24,362 bases of DNA from positions 1 to 24,362 of the forward strand of contig CAYZXH010000025.1 in the NCBI GenBank assembly GCA_964482405.1. The letters are read 5' to 3'. Origin of the DNA: Zestomicrobium sp964482405 (lineage in GTDB: Archaea; Thermoproteota; Thermoprotei_A; Sulfolobales; NBVN01). Positions within the stretch are counted from its first letter, which is position 1. Every line of letters begins with the position of its first letter. Under the pieces are notes generated by a model. That model was not told the origin of the DNA, searched no databases, and worked only from the letters and a program-made list of their open reading frames with translations. The position numbers and the translations under genes are program-made. This document shows, piece by piece, positions 13,660 through 20,970 of the stretch.

Positions 13660-13681
13660 CGCTTAACAAGATTGCTAAGCG
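13660..13681. promoter_or_regulatory. Inverted repeat beside the DUF131 promoter
   Basis: CGCTTA (13660-13665) and TAAGCG (13676-13681) form a perfect six-base inverted repeat with a ten-base gap, lying between the TATA box TTTATATT (minus strand, 13683-13690) and the ATG at 13649. This is the position for an operator over the transcription start; it could also be chance. Confidence 0.3.
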
Positions 13682-13698
13682 AAATATAAAGACTTGGT

Positions 13699-14553
13699 TT
13701 AAGTCACCCTACCGGAGAGTATGAGGTTTTTCAGCCTATCAGCCTCCCCAGCCTCGATGATCTCGCCGTACTCAGTGCTTGGCTTAATACTCAATACCAT
13801 GTCCGGCTTGAAGAGCATGACTAGGAAGGAGGTTTCTGATCTAAGGCGGTCTAGCGTGCTCAGGTATGTGATCACCTTCCCAGGACCGTAAACAAGTGCT
13901 TTAGACGGGGTCACCACTATGACGTGCTTGACTAAGGTTCTTAAGCCTAGGACGGGGAGTAACGCGTTACTGAAAGACTCACAGAGGGTTACGTCATGTC
14001 TCGATGACACTGAACTCACTGATTCCACTATTAAGGAATCTATTTCCTTACTCACTAACTTGTTGTAGAGCCATGAACGATTCACCTCGTCAACCCTACC
14101 TAAACTACTGACGAACCCTCTTATCTCGTTAGCTAAGTGATCACCCACCCTGTCAAGGTTTTCTCTAACCAGGTAGTAGTTTCTCTGCCTGGCTGAGGAA
14201 ACCCTAACCAACACTGCTTGATCGATTAGAGAGGTTAGTGATGTGAGGTAAGAATCTAGTGAGGGATGCTTCATCAAGTCGTGAGGTGCTGTCATAACAT
14301 CAACAGGATTCTGTAAGTCTATGTCTTGAACGAGCCCGGCCTTAACATACCTAACTACATCCTCACCAACCAAAACGCCTAAATCACGAGACTCTAAGAA
14401 ATACTCGTACTGCTCCCAGAAAGAATGAGCGGCAACAGGCTTCACAACACCTACGGAATAACCCGACCTCCTCAAATACTCAGCGAGAGCTAGGGTGAAG
14501 AAAGTCTTCCCAGAATTAAATGGGAGCAAACCGGAAACAACTACTAAAACCAC
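13699..14553 (-). CDS. P-loop ATPase resembling BioD/CobQ-type synthetases
   Basis: This 284-residue protein opens with a P-loop directly after the first beta strand, VVVSGLLPFNSGKTFFTLAL (residues 3-22), followed by LRRSGYSVGVVKPVAAHSFW. The GxxPxxSGKT loop and the following VGVVKPV strand are typical of the dethiobiotin-synthetase/cobyrinate-amidase type of P-loop enzymes. The remaining sequence (LIVESVSSVSSRHDVTLCES, HVIVVTPSKALVYGPGKVITYL) fits the fold but shows no biotin or cobalamin signature, and no such pathway genes surround it. It is probably a stand-alone archaeal ATPase of unknown role. The start is GTG at 14551-14553, so the P-loop begins seven residues in. It ends 49 bases before the separate DUF131 unit. 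Confidence 0.7.
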   Translation of the reverse strand: MVLVVVSGLLPFNSGKTFFTLALAEYLRRSGYSVGVVKPVAAHSFWEQYEYFLESRDLGVLVGEDVVRYVKAGLVQDIDLQNPVDVMTAPHDLMKHPSLDSYLTSLTSLIDQAVLVRVSSARQRNYYLVRENLDRVGDHLANEIRGFVSSLGRVDEVNRSWLYNKLVSKEIDSLIVESVSSVSSRHDVTLCESFSNALLPVLGLRTLVKHVIVVTPSKALVYGPGKVITYLSTLDRLRSETSFLVMLFKPDMVLSIKPSTEYGEIIEAGEADRLKNLILSGRVT

Positions 14554-14606
14554 CGCAACGCCCCAGTAATAAATCTCTGAGAATAAAATTAATTAATAAC
14601 GAAACC

Positions 14607-14885
14607 CTACGTGGTTAAGAAGTATAGAACGGTTAGGAAAACTCCTATCAACACCTTATGAGCTATGAACACGTACTCAACTAACTTCTTTTGTTTTTCT
14701 TCAGACTTACTCTCCACTATTTTCAAGATTTTGTCGTTTACTATGGCTCCCAGTAGGTTCATGGATACCAGGATTTTGCGTACTAGGTTGCTCAGTGTGT
14801 TAGAAATCACCTTAATCAAGTTAAGGAGCGTGTTTACTTGCACTAATTTAAATGGGTTTAATCTTTCTAGGTAGTACTTATACAT
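14607..14885 (-). CDS. Small protein with C-terminal membrane helix, unknown
   Basis: This 92-residue protein has an amphipathic, helix-rich N-terminal part (LLNLIKVISNTLSNLVRKIL), a Lys/Glu-rich middle and a C-terminal hydrophobic helix (about residues 69-90, FIAHKVLIGVFLTVLYFL), like a tail-anchored protein. I recognise no family. It has well-placed signals: a TATA box TTTATATACC on the minus strand (14915-14924) and a GGTGGTG ribosome site four bases before ATG 14883-14885. These support a real gene despite its size. Confidence 0.6.
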   Translation of the reverse strand: MYKYYLERLNPFKLVQVNTLLNLIKVISNTLSNLVRKILVSMNLLGAIVNDKILKIVESKSEEKQKKLVEYVFIAHKVLIGVFLTVLYFLTT

Positions 14886-14914
14886 TTCACCACCAAATTA
14901 TATTATGATTACCA

Positions 14915-14924
14915 GGTATATAAA
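14915..14924 (-). promoter_or_regulatory. TATA box for the small membrane protein gene
   Basis: TTTATATACC on the minus strand, about 34 bases before the ATG at 14885, leaves a leader of roughly ten bases carrying GGTGGTG. It is one of the best-matching promoters in the window. Confidence 0.55.
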
Positions 14925-15012
14925 TGTTATGACTGAATATAAGTAAGTCTAGAAATGCTTATACAGATGACACGTTGTAATCTATTAAGCTCATTAATGA
15001 TTAAGTAAGGGT

Positions 15013-16200
15013 TTAGAGACTCCTAGAATACTCGGCTATTAGAGGGTCTGATATCACGTAGTAGCCGTCTCTCTTCTCCACGATACTGAGCTCCACGAGA
15101 GTCTCGATAAGTCTCGTGATCTGCGCGTTTTGTATTGGTTTGCCGAGCCATGCCTCGACAGATCTCTTTATGCCTGACCAGGTATTCATGTCTAGAGATA
15201 TTGCTTTCAGTATGTATGCGTAGTATCTAGATCTCTTGAAGACCTTATCTAGCTCCTCCTTAACGAGCTTCAGAGCTTTCTCAGCAGTCTCGTTTAATGC
15301 CTCCGTGGTAGGGTTACGTGATTGAATTAATGAGAAACCGAAGTAAGCGAGCCAGCCCACTACCCCGTCAACTTTCTCGTAAATCTTCTGGAGGATGTCG
15401 TCATCAACCCTCATACCAGCCTCCTCAAAACCTCTCTTAAGGAACTCAATAGATCTCTCTTTACTAAATCTCTCAAGCTTAACTATCTTAACATACCTAC
15501 CGTATAGAGGGCTTGAAGCATCGTCTAGCCTGAGAGTACTTAACAGGAGACCTACCTCAGACCCAGTCAAAACGAACCTCAAATTAGGTAAGTTATCGTA
15601 AGCGTACGCCAGAATATTCCTGAAGTTTATCCTACCCTTACCACCACTGAGGTTCCTGAGAATCTGTGCTTCGTCAAAAGCTACCGCGACGAAACCCCCC
15701 TCAACCTCCTCACCGAATTGATTAAGCTTGTTAAGTATCCTAGCAAGGGTTAGGGATTCCACGCGCCAATCAAACTCTACCCTAAAACCATACGCCTCAA
15801 CACCTCTAACACTCCTCAGGTAATCAATTAACCTACTCCACCTAGACGCGCTACTAGAGAAGGCCTCAGATAAGAGTCTATAAAAAGCTACCTTACTATA
15901 GCCCTCCTCCTCCAAAATCCTGAGATCTAGGTAGACGTACGGTATCTTAAGCTCGTTTAAAGCAACCCTTAAAACAGAGGTCTTACCAATCCTCCTAATA
16001 CCTAGTAGGAGGGTTATGGGTACCTTGAGAATAGACTCCTTAAGTTCCTTAATCTCTTCCTCACGATTAAATAAGTCACTCCTATGATTCTTCGGTCTAG
16101 GATCGAATAACGTTGAGTAACACCCCCAATACTTAGTAACACCACCGATACTTAAATATTTAATCATCGAGTGATTAACGGGGATTAAGGATCTTAACAC
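15013..16200 (-). CDS. COG1672-type archaeal AAA ATPase
   Basis: This 395-residue STAND/AAA-like ATPase belongs to the expanded archaeal group. An entry motif SDLFNREEEIKELKESI (about 41-57) is followed by Walker A GIRRIGKTS (67-75), Walker B VAFDEAQIL (after about residue 170), the sensor-like NLRFVLTGSEVGLL, and a C-terminal helical/winged-helix region (YAYILKAISLDMNTWSGIKR, then VEKRDGYYVISDPLIAEY). These ATPases are common, mobile and of mostly unknown function; nucleic-acid or toxin-like roles have been proposed. The DUF234 nuclease domain often attached is not evident. It overlaps the sfsA gene end by seven bases; an ATG 12 codons in (M12) is an alternative start. Confidence 0.85.
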   Translation of the reverse strand: MLRSLIPVNHSMIKYLSIGGVTKYWGCYSTLFDPRPKNHRSDLFNREEEIKELKESILKVPITLLLGIRRIGKTSVLRVALNELKIPYVYLDLRILEEEGYSKVAFYRLLSEAFSSSASRWSRLIDYLRSVRGVEAYGFRVEFDWRVESLTLARILNKLNQFGEEVEGGFVAVAFDEAQILRNLSGGKGRINFRNILAYAYDNLPNLRFVLTGSEVGLLLSTLRLDDASSPLYGRYVKIVKLERFSKERSIEFLKRGFEEAGMRVDDDILQKIYEKVDGVVGWLAYFGFSLIQSRNPTTEALNETAEKALKLVKEELDKVFKRSRYYAYILKAISLDMNTWSGIKRSVEAWLGKPIQNAQITRLIETLVELSIVEKRDGYYVISDPLIAEYSRSL

Positions 16201-16910
16201 TCAAGACTTACAGGTAAGTCAGTATTTCCTAGAACGACCCACCTCTCCTCATCCAAGTATGAGTTAATTGCTTTAAACACAACCCCCTTCTCAGACGCGT
16301 ACCTCATCACGTGAGGTATGTCGGGGTCGCCTAAGCAATATGGCTTGAAGCCTTTCACGTTAGGTAAGGAAGCCATGAATACAACGTACGGTTTGAAAAC
16401 GCTTGAGTAATCAGCTAAGACCTTGATCTGTCTCCTACCCCTAATAGTCGGGCAGTCAGGGTATGACGCGTAGTCATCGCCAACTCTCAACACAGCACTC
16501 TTCAGCTCAACAAGCCTCATATCATCAACACACTCAATAACGTAGTCTATGACCTCACCACCTAACCTGAAGTTCCTCTTACGTAGAGAACACCCACTCA
16601 ACCAAGGAATCAAGCCATGACTAAGCAAGTACTCAAAAACCCTGCCCTGAGTTAAGGTATCTAGTATGGCGTAACCCCCAATATCCCTGACCGCCACCAA
16701 CCTGTAATTAAGTCTTGAGCCACTTATAACGCTGCAGAAACCCTCCCTACCACCAACCAAGAACTCACTCAACCTCCCAGTATTCGTTAAATGAGCTAAG
16801 CAAACCCCACCACCAACCACCACCCGAACAGTAAAACGATTCAACCTATCAACCAACGAGCACTTAACCAGATTATCAAGCTTGAAGAGCCTCAACCACG
16901 TTCGCCTCAC
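16194..16910 (-). CDS. sfsA: SfsA family protein (PD-(D/E)xK nuclease-like)
   Basis: This 238-residue protein matches SfsA along its length. Near the N-terminus are LVDRLNRFTVRVVVGGGVCL and AHLTNTGRLSEFL, the OB-like half. The nuclease-like half has EVIDYVIECVDDMRLVELKS (E and K of the motif about residues 134-135), RGRRQIKVL and FKPYCLGDPDIPHVM. SfsA was named for sugar fermentation stimulation in E. coli and binds DNA; its cellular role is uncertain. The start is GTG at 16908-16910, with a TATA box TTAAATAA (minus strand, about 16935-16942) 28 bases upstream, so the mRNA is probably leaderless. It is the first gene of a two-gene operon with the ATPase. Confidence 0.88.
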   Translation of the reverse strand: MRRTWLRLFKLDNLVKCSLVDRLNRFTVRVVVGGGVCLAHLTNTGRLSEFLVGGREGFCSVISGSRLNYRLVAVRDIGGYAILDTLTQGRVFEYLLSHGLIPWLSGCSLRKRNFRLGGEVIDYVIECVDDMRLVELKSAVLRVGDDYASYPDCPTIRGRRQIKVLADYSSVFKPYVVFMASLPNVKGFKPYCLGDPDIPHVMRYASEKGVVFKAINSYLDEERWVVLGNTDLPVSLEC

Positions 16911-16953
16911 TCACGAAACATATGAAGAAGGTATTTATTTAAGTATGAGTGAG
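16906..16953. promoter_or_regulatory. Inverted repeat flanking the sfsA promoter
   Basis: CTCACTCA (16906-16913) and TGAGTGAG (16946-16953) are perfect eight-base inverted copies that bracket the TATA box and start codon of sfsA. They could bind a looping dimer. The 32-base gap makes chance or a weak site possible. Confidence 0.3.
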
Positions 16954-17306
16954 AAATGCTAGCACCGGTCATGAAAACAGAGTTTCCAATTAACAATCAT
17001 TGATATCAAACGCGTTAAGACCTCGATTAATAACACGATGGCGTTAATGACTGTTAGTACTGCGAAGAGAGAAGTTAATGATTCCGCGCTCTCAGAAGTC
17101 TTCAATTCTACCACTGGAAATCTGTTAAGGGATATTCAAGAAAATATTTAATCAATCTCGGCATGACTTGAAAAACATTTATGATTTACCCGAGCCCCCA
17201 GCAATTTCTATTTGTTAAGATCGAAAACTAACTGCCGAAGAATTGGGAGGAAATTCATAGGCGTTAATTATCATTATGTTCTCTAAGAATCTTCTGCGTC
17301 GGCTTC

Positions 17307-17327
17307 CTTACACTAGCAAAGTGTAAG
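17307..17327. promoter_or_regulatory. Upstream inverted repeat of the nitroreductase promoter
   Basis: CTTACACT-AGCAA-AGTGTAAG is a perfect eight-base inverted repeat ending three bases before the TATA-like ATTAAAAT at 17330-17337. It could be an activator or repressor site. Confidence 0.5.
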
Positions 17328-17329
17328 AC

Positions 17330-17337
17330 ATTAAAAT
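17330..17337 (+). promoter_or_regulatory. TATA box for the nitroreductase gene
   Basis: ATTAAAAT, 30-37 bases before the TTG start at 17367, lies between two perfect inverted repeats. Confidence 0.45.
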
Positions 17338-17342
17338 CCAGG

Positions 17343-17366
17343 TTAACTCATTTTTGGGTGAGTTAA
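17343..17366. promoter_or_regulatory. Downstream inverted repeat ending at the nitroreductase start
   Basis: TTAACTCA (17343-17350) and TGAGTTAA (17359-17366) are perfect inverted copies around TTTTTGGG. The repeat covers the expected transcription start and stops at the base before the start codon, so binding here would repress the gene; in RNA it could also fold over the start. Confidence 0.5.
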
Positions 17367-17978
17367 TTGAGGTGTGATTGCTTCCTCGAGACCGTGTTAA
17401 GTAGGTCTAGTGTGAGGTGGTTTAGGAGTGACCCTATACCAGACGATGTTTTACTTAAGATTGTTGAGGCCGGTGTGAGAGCTCCCAACGCCGGTAATAA
17501 TGAGCAGTGGTTCTTCATTGTGGTTAGGGAGTTAGGGTTAAGGAGTAAGATACATGAGTTACTCTTAGAAGCTCACGAGTTTTACGCCACGCACGCTCTC
17601 AAGAACCCCCTACCACCTGATAAGGTGGGTAAGTGGGTTCAGAGAATTCGTGAAGGCATGTATTTAGCGCCGGCTTATATAGCTGGCTACGTCGACTTAA
17701 GGAAAACAACCCATGTTGAGGGATTTTTCGAGAAGGAGAGGGTATTCGCTATACAATCCGTTGCCGCAGCGCTGGAGAACATGATTTTAGTTGCTCACTC
17801 CCTCGGGCTCGGGGCTGTCTGGCTGGGCGTCCCCCTACTACTCAAGAGTAAATTCGACGAAATCCTTAAACCACCGGAAGGTTGTGAGTTACAGGGAATC
17901 ATAGCGCTCGGCTACCCGGCAGAAACCCCCAGAACGAGGCCTAGAAAACCCTTAAAAGAGGTAGTCAAGCTTATTTAA
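17367..17978 (+). CDS. Nitroreductase-family FMN oxidoreductase
   Basis: This 203-residue protein has the family's FMN-binding N-terminus (VLSRSSVRWFRSDPIPDDVL, about 10-29), AGVRAPNAGNNEQWFFIVV (31-49) and the C-terminal half with QSVAAALENMILVAHSLGLG and AVWLGVP. It would reduce nitro, quinone or other acceptors with NAD(P)H as a dimer with two FMN; the true substrate is unknown. A stop codon directly precedes the TTG at 17367, so that is the longest start; a GTG nine codons in (17394) is an alternative. It stands alone and its promoter carries two inverted repeats, suggesting tight regulation. It converges on the phosphohexomutase gene. Confidence 0.9.
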   Translation: MRCDCFLETVLSRSSVRWFRSDPIPDDVLLKIVEAGVRAPNAGNNEQWFFIVVRELGLRSKIHELLLEAHEFYATHALKNPLPPDKVGKWVQRIREGMYLAPAYIAGYVDLRKTTHVEGFFEKERVFAIQSVAAALENMILVAHSLGLGAVWLGVPLLLKSKFDEILKPPEGCELQGIIALGYPAETPRTRPRKPLKEVVKLI

Positions 17979-18030
17979 CTATGCCCTCATGACAGAGAAG
18001 ACTGGGTTGAGCTGTTAAGGGTCCTTAGAA

Positions 18031-19452
18031 TCAAGGTATTATCTTGCCGTCTACCCTTACCTCACCCAACCCGTGTTTCTTAAGAACCTTGCTGGCTTCG
18101 GTTATTAAGGTATTCACCCGGTTTTTCAAGTCGTCGTAAGTTAGTGACTCGCCGTAAATCCTGATCTTAGGTTCCGTTCCCGACTTCCTTACTAGGAGCC
18201 ACGACCTATCCACGTAATTAACTCTTAAACCATCTATCGTCAGTATTTCGGAGTCAGGGGTTCTCCACTCCAGTAACTTGGCTGTCAGACACTCATACAC
18301 TTCCTCCTTGAGTTCTTTAGGTACTTCAATGGAGACTCTTGCTTGAGGGTAATCAGGTATTTCCTTCAATAACTCGTCGATACCGGATTTCCTCTCAATC
18401 ATTAACTTAGTTAGTAGAGCTGCTTGGTAAACCCCGTCTACCCACGGACCCCATCCTGGGTCTATGAATTTCCAAGGTTCCGCAGTCATCACGACGTCCG
18501 GGTATTTGAGTATGCCGGTATGCGTAGCTCCTAACTTAGTTATAGCTAGCTTACCTCCGGCCTCCTCCACAACGTCCCTCACCGCGTTGCCGACGTCTAT
18601 GGAGACTACCACGGTCCCTCCCCTCACACTCAGCATTTCCTTAGCTAGTAACGCGATGATCCTGTCTTGCTTTATGAATCCCTTAGCAGGGCTTAAGACA
18701 GCTAGCCTGTCCCCGTCCCCGTCGTGAGCTAAGAACGCGTCAACCCTTAACTCCCTAGCTATTGGGAGTAGGGGCTCTAAGATATCCGGTCTTGGCTCAG
18801 GATGCCTCCCCGGGAACCTCCCGTCAACGTTTGAGTTCAGCGTGATGACCTGAGCACCTAGCCCTGTGAGGACTTTAGGGGTTACTAAAGACGCGGCGCC
18901 GTTAGCTGTGTCAATGAGAACGCGCACCCCACCACCCTTATCAACCGGACCCAACCTACTCAGTAACTCCTCTATGTACTCACTCACCACATGCGCGGCA
19001 CTAGCGTAAGACCCCGTAGCGTCCCAGTCAGCGAGCACCCACCCCCTACCAACGTAGAGTTCCTCGATCTTGAGCTCGTCTTCCTCCAAGATCTCCATCC
19101 CGTTACCGTAGAAAGCTTTGAGTCCGTTGTCTTGAGGTGGGTTATGTGAGGCGGTTACGTAAATCCCGAGATCCCCCCTCAAGAACCTAGTACTCCATGC
19201 TAGGACAGGTAGGGGAACTAAACCTACGTCAATCACTTCAGAACCTGAAGCTAGGAGTCCTGTTACCACAGAGCTTTTTAAGACGGGCGTGGTTAGTCGA
19301 CCGTCACCCCCCACCACACTCCTACGTGCTTTGAAGTAGGTTGCTATGGTAGCGCTTAAGTATAAGAAAACCTCGGGACTTACCTCTCTTAAGTACCTCC
19401 CCCTAACCCCGGCGGTACCGAAGAGTTTCTTGCTACCCACTAACCTCCTCAC
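18031..19452 (-). CDS. Phosphoglucomutase/phosphomannomutase family protein
   Basis: This 473-residue alpha-D-phosphohexomutase shows the four-domain set: KKLFGTAGVRGRY at the start, the phosphoserine loop TASHNP with S102, metal loop HDGDGDRLAV, sugar-binding segment AEPWKF, and the C-terminal phosphate-binding RKSGTEPKIRIYGE. It interconverts hexose 1- and 6-phosphates (glucose, mannose or glucosamine) for sugar-nucleotide and glycan synthesis; the subgroup cannot be decided. The usual GE[MQ]SGH-type sugar motif is replaced by AEPWKF. The longest frame begins with GTG at 19452, but a GAGGAGG site just before GTG 19440 suggests that start, four codons later. It overlaps the THUMP gene and is co-transcribed with it. 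Confidence 0.9.
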   Translation of the reverse strand: MRRLVGSKKLFGTAGVRGRYLREVSPEVFLYLSATIATYFKARRSVVGGDGRLTTPVLKSSVVTGLLASGSEVIDVGLVPLPVLAWSTRFLRGDLGIYVTASHNPPQDNGLKAFYGNGMEILEEDELKIEELYVGRGWVLADWDATGSYASAAHVVSEYIEELLSRLGPVDKGGGVRVLIDTANGAASLVTPKVLTGLGAQVITLNSNVDGRFPGRHPEPRPDILEPLLPIARELRVDAFLAHDGDGDRLAVLSPAKGFIKQDRIIALLAKEMLSVRGGTVVVSIDVGNAVRDVVEEAGGKLAITKLGATHTGILKYPDVVMTAEPWKFIDPGWGPWVDGVYQAALLTKLMIERKSGIDELLKEIPDYPQARVSIEVPKELKEEVYECLTAKLLEWRTPDSEILTIDGLRVNYVDRSWLLVRKSGTEPKIRIYGESLTYDDLKNRVNTLITEASKVLKKHGLGEVRVDGKIIP

Positions 19453-19999
19453 CCGACTCCTCCACTTGCGTGAGATCCCTCAAGTTAATTAACTCGATTG
19501 GTTTAAGTAATGATACGGCCGCGACCCTCCTACCCCTCAATAACCTGACTACCTTAACGTAAACGATCCAGTCAGGATTCTCGAGGTTGACCGGTCTATC
19601 AACGTACTTAGCTATCTCCCTAATAGAATCTATGGAATGCATTACCTCTCTCCTTCCCTCAGAATCAATTCTTATTAAATGTCCTTGAAGCGTGATCCTG
19701 AAGCTCTCGTTCTGCGGGATCCTCACTACCATATTCTTAACCACCTCAACGACCTCGTCTAGGTAAGGATCGACTACGTGATCTACAGGTATAACCCGGA
19801 TTATCGGGGTCCCACCACCCCTCAAACTCTCCCTCAATTTCTCAGCTACTTGGTGCGGGTCTCCCTCAACAAGGTATAACATCACTGACTGATAGGAAGC
19901 TACGATCTTCCCCCCAGCACCTAACAACTGCCTTAACTGATTCCTAGCCCACCTCCAGTTATCGGGGCCTGGCTCATGAATGACTATCAAATTAAACAT
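19433..19999 (-). CDS. THUMP domain RNA-binding protein (Tan1-like)
   Basis: This 188-residue protein opens with FNLIVIHEPGPDNWRWARNQ and ends with a THUMP-type half (FRITLQGHLIRIDSEGRREV, then SIREIAKYVDRPVNLENPDW and IVYVKVVRLL), the arrangement seen in Tan1 and its archaeal relatives. Eukaryotic Tan1 helps Kre33/NAT10 acetylate tRNA cytidine 12; an archaeal role in tRNA binding is likely but unproven. ATG 19997-19999 has a GAGGTG-rich leader (20006-20018) and a TATA-like CTTATTAATC at about 20044-20053. It is upstream of and overlaps the phosphohexomutase gene, a pairing without obvious logic. Confidence 0.82.
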   Translation of the reverse strand: MFNLIVIHEPGPDNWRWARNQLRQLLGAGGKIVASYQSVMLYLVEGDPHQVAEKLRESLRGGGTPIIRVIPVDHVVDPYLDEVVEVVKNMVVRIPQNESFRITLQGHLIRIDSEGRREVMHSIDSIREIAKYVDRPVNLENPDWIVYVKVVRLLRGRRVAAVSLLKPIELINLRDLTQVEESGEEVSG

Positions 20000-20158
20000 T
20001 CAAAACACCTCGTCACCTCACCTAACATACTATCGTGAACCAAGATTAATAAGAAGTGCCGCCATGTTTTTGAACTCTTGATTTAGAAAGGTTTACATAT
20101 TTTGTCGATAGAAAGAGTTATATTATCTTTAATCACTTGTTTAAGTGGGCTTAAATAC

Positions 20159-20869
20159 ATGTACGTAGCAACATTTAACATAGTACAGTATGATTGCCCC
20201 GTTGTTTGGCTAGTAGAACACTTGAAGGACGCTAGGGTAATAGTTACTGGAGCTAACGTAGCCGAGATTTCCCGAGGTTATGAGAAGATATACGTGGTTT
20301 TATTAGGGGATGAGGAAGTCACCAGTAAGGCTTTAGAGAAGATAGAGAATTACAAGCTCGTGCGTAGTTATGAGGTAATACAGAAGAAGAGAGACTTCGT
20401 TAAGGTTAAGATGAACATAACCAGGACTAAGACTATGGAGACCAGCGTTTTCCTTGACGCGATGCCTCTAGCACCATGGATAGCTAAGGAAGGTTATGAG
20501 AAGTGGACTCTAGGATTCCACAGTAAGAAACAACTTAATGAGTTCGTGAGTAGGGTGAGTGAGTTCGACTACATCGAGAGGTCTAGGGTTGAGGAAATAC
20601 CTGATGAGCTGGTCGCGGAGTTCTCGATGAATTTCCTGGCAGCGCTGAACCTGTTAACGATAGAGTTAAATAAATTAACTAATAAGCAATTAAGTTTGTT
20701 GAAGCTAGCTCTTGAGTCAGGGTATTATGAGTGGCCTAGGAAAACAAACATCGTCGAGTTATCGGAGGAGTTAGGTATATCACGTGCCGCGGTAACTAAG
20801 TTGTTGAGGCGTGCTGAGAAGAGGATAGTGTCCTCAACCCTCAAGTACTTGAGTAAGACATCTGTTTAA
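20159..20869 (+). CDS. HTH_10 (Bat-type) transcription regulator
   Basis: From the ATG at 20159 this is a 236-residue protein. The first about 170 residues form an alpha/beta sensor region that begins MYVATFNIVQYDCPVVWLV, a common opening of these proteins. The C-terminal HTH_10 domain reads LSLLKLALESGYYEWPRKTN, then IVELSEELGISRAAVTKLLR, RAEKRIV. HTH_10 proteins are archaeal regulators named for the bacterio-opsin activator; targets and ligands are mostly unknown. The frame extends to a TTG at 20102, but TTACATAT (about 20090-20097) lies too close to that codon to be its promoter and would give transcription near 20117, favouring 20159. It lies 101 bases upstream of the thiolase cassette and may regulate it. 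Confidence 0.85.
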   Translation: MYVATFNIVQYDCPVVWLVEHLKDARVIVTGANVAEISRGYEKIYVVLLGDEEVTSKALEKIENYKLVRSYEVIQKKRDFVKVKMNITRTKTMETSVFLDAMPLAPWIAKEGYEKWTLGFHSKKQLNEFVSRVSEFDYIERSRVEEIPDELVAEFSMNFLAALNLLTIELNKLTNKQLSLLKLALESGYYEWPRKTNIVELSEELGISRAAVTKLLRRAEKRIVSSTLKYLSKTSV

Positions 20870-20970
20870 GCGTGAGTTAACCTCATAACACGTCCCATAT
20901 CCTCAACACTTAATAAACATTGTTTACCTACGCCTAGATTACTCAAGTTAACGTATTTTAAGAGGGGCAT

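Larger units (their letters stand above)
16911..17366. other. 456-base intergenic region with promoters and inverted repeats
   Basis: It separates divergent sfsA and nitroreductase genes. The left part holds the sfsA promoter and the right part the nitroreductase promoter with two inverted repeats. The middle (about 16954-17300) is AT-rich with no clear gene: a 37-codon frame at 17038-17151 resembles nothing I know. GGCGTTAAT occurs twice (about 17040 and 17259). No CRISPR-type periodic repeats are present. Confidence 0.5.

Noticed and set aside
17038..17151. 37-codon frame with ATG in the large intergenic region
   Set aside because: No ribosome site or close TATA box and no recognisable sequence; too short to support.
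16911..17366. CRISPR array or leader in the long AT-rich gap
   Set aside because: No regularly spaced direct repeats; GGCGTTAAT occurs only twice, about 220 bases apart.
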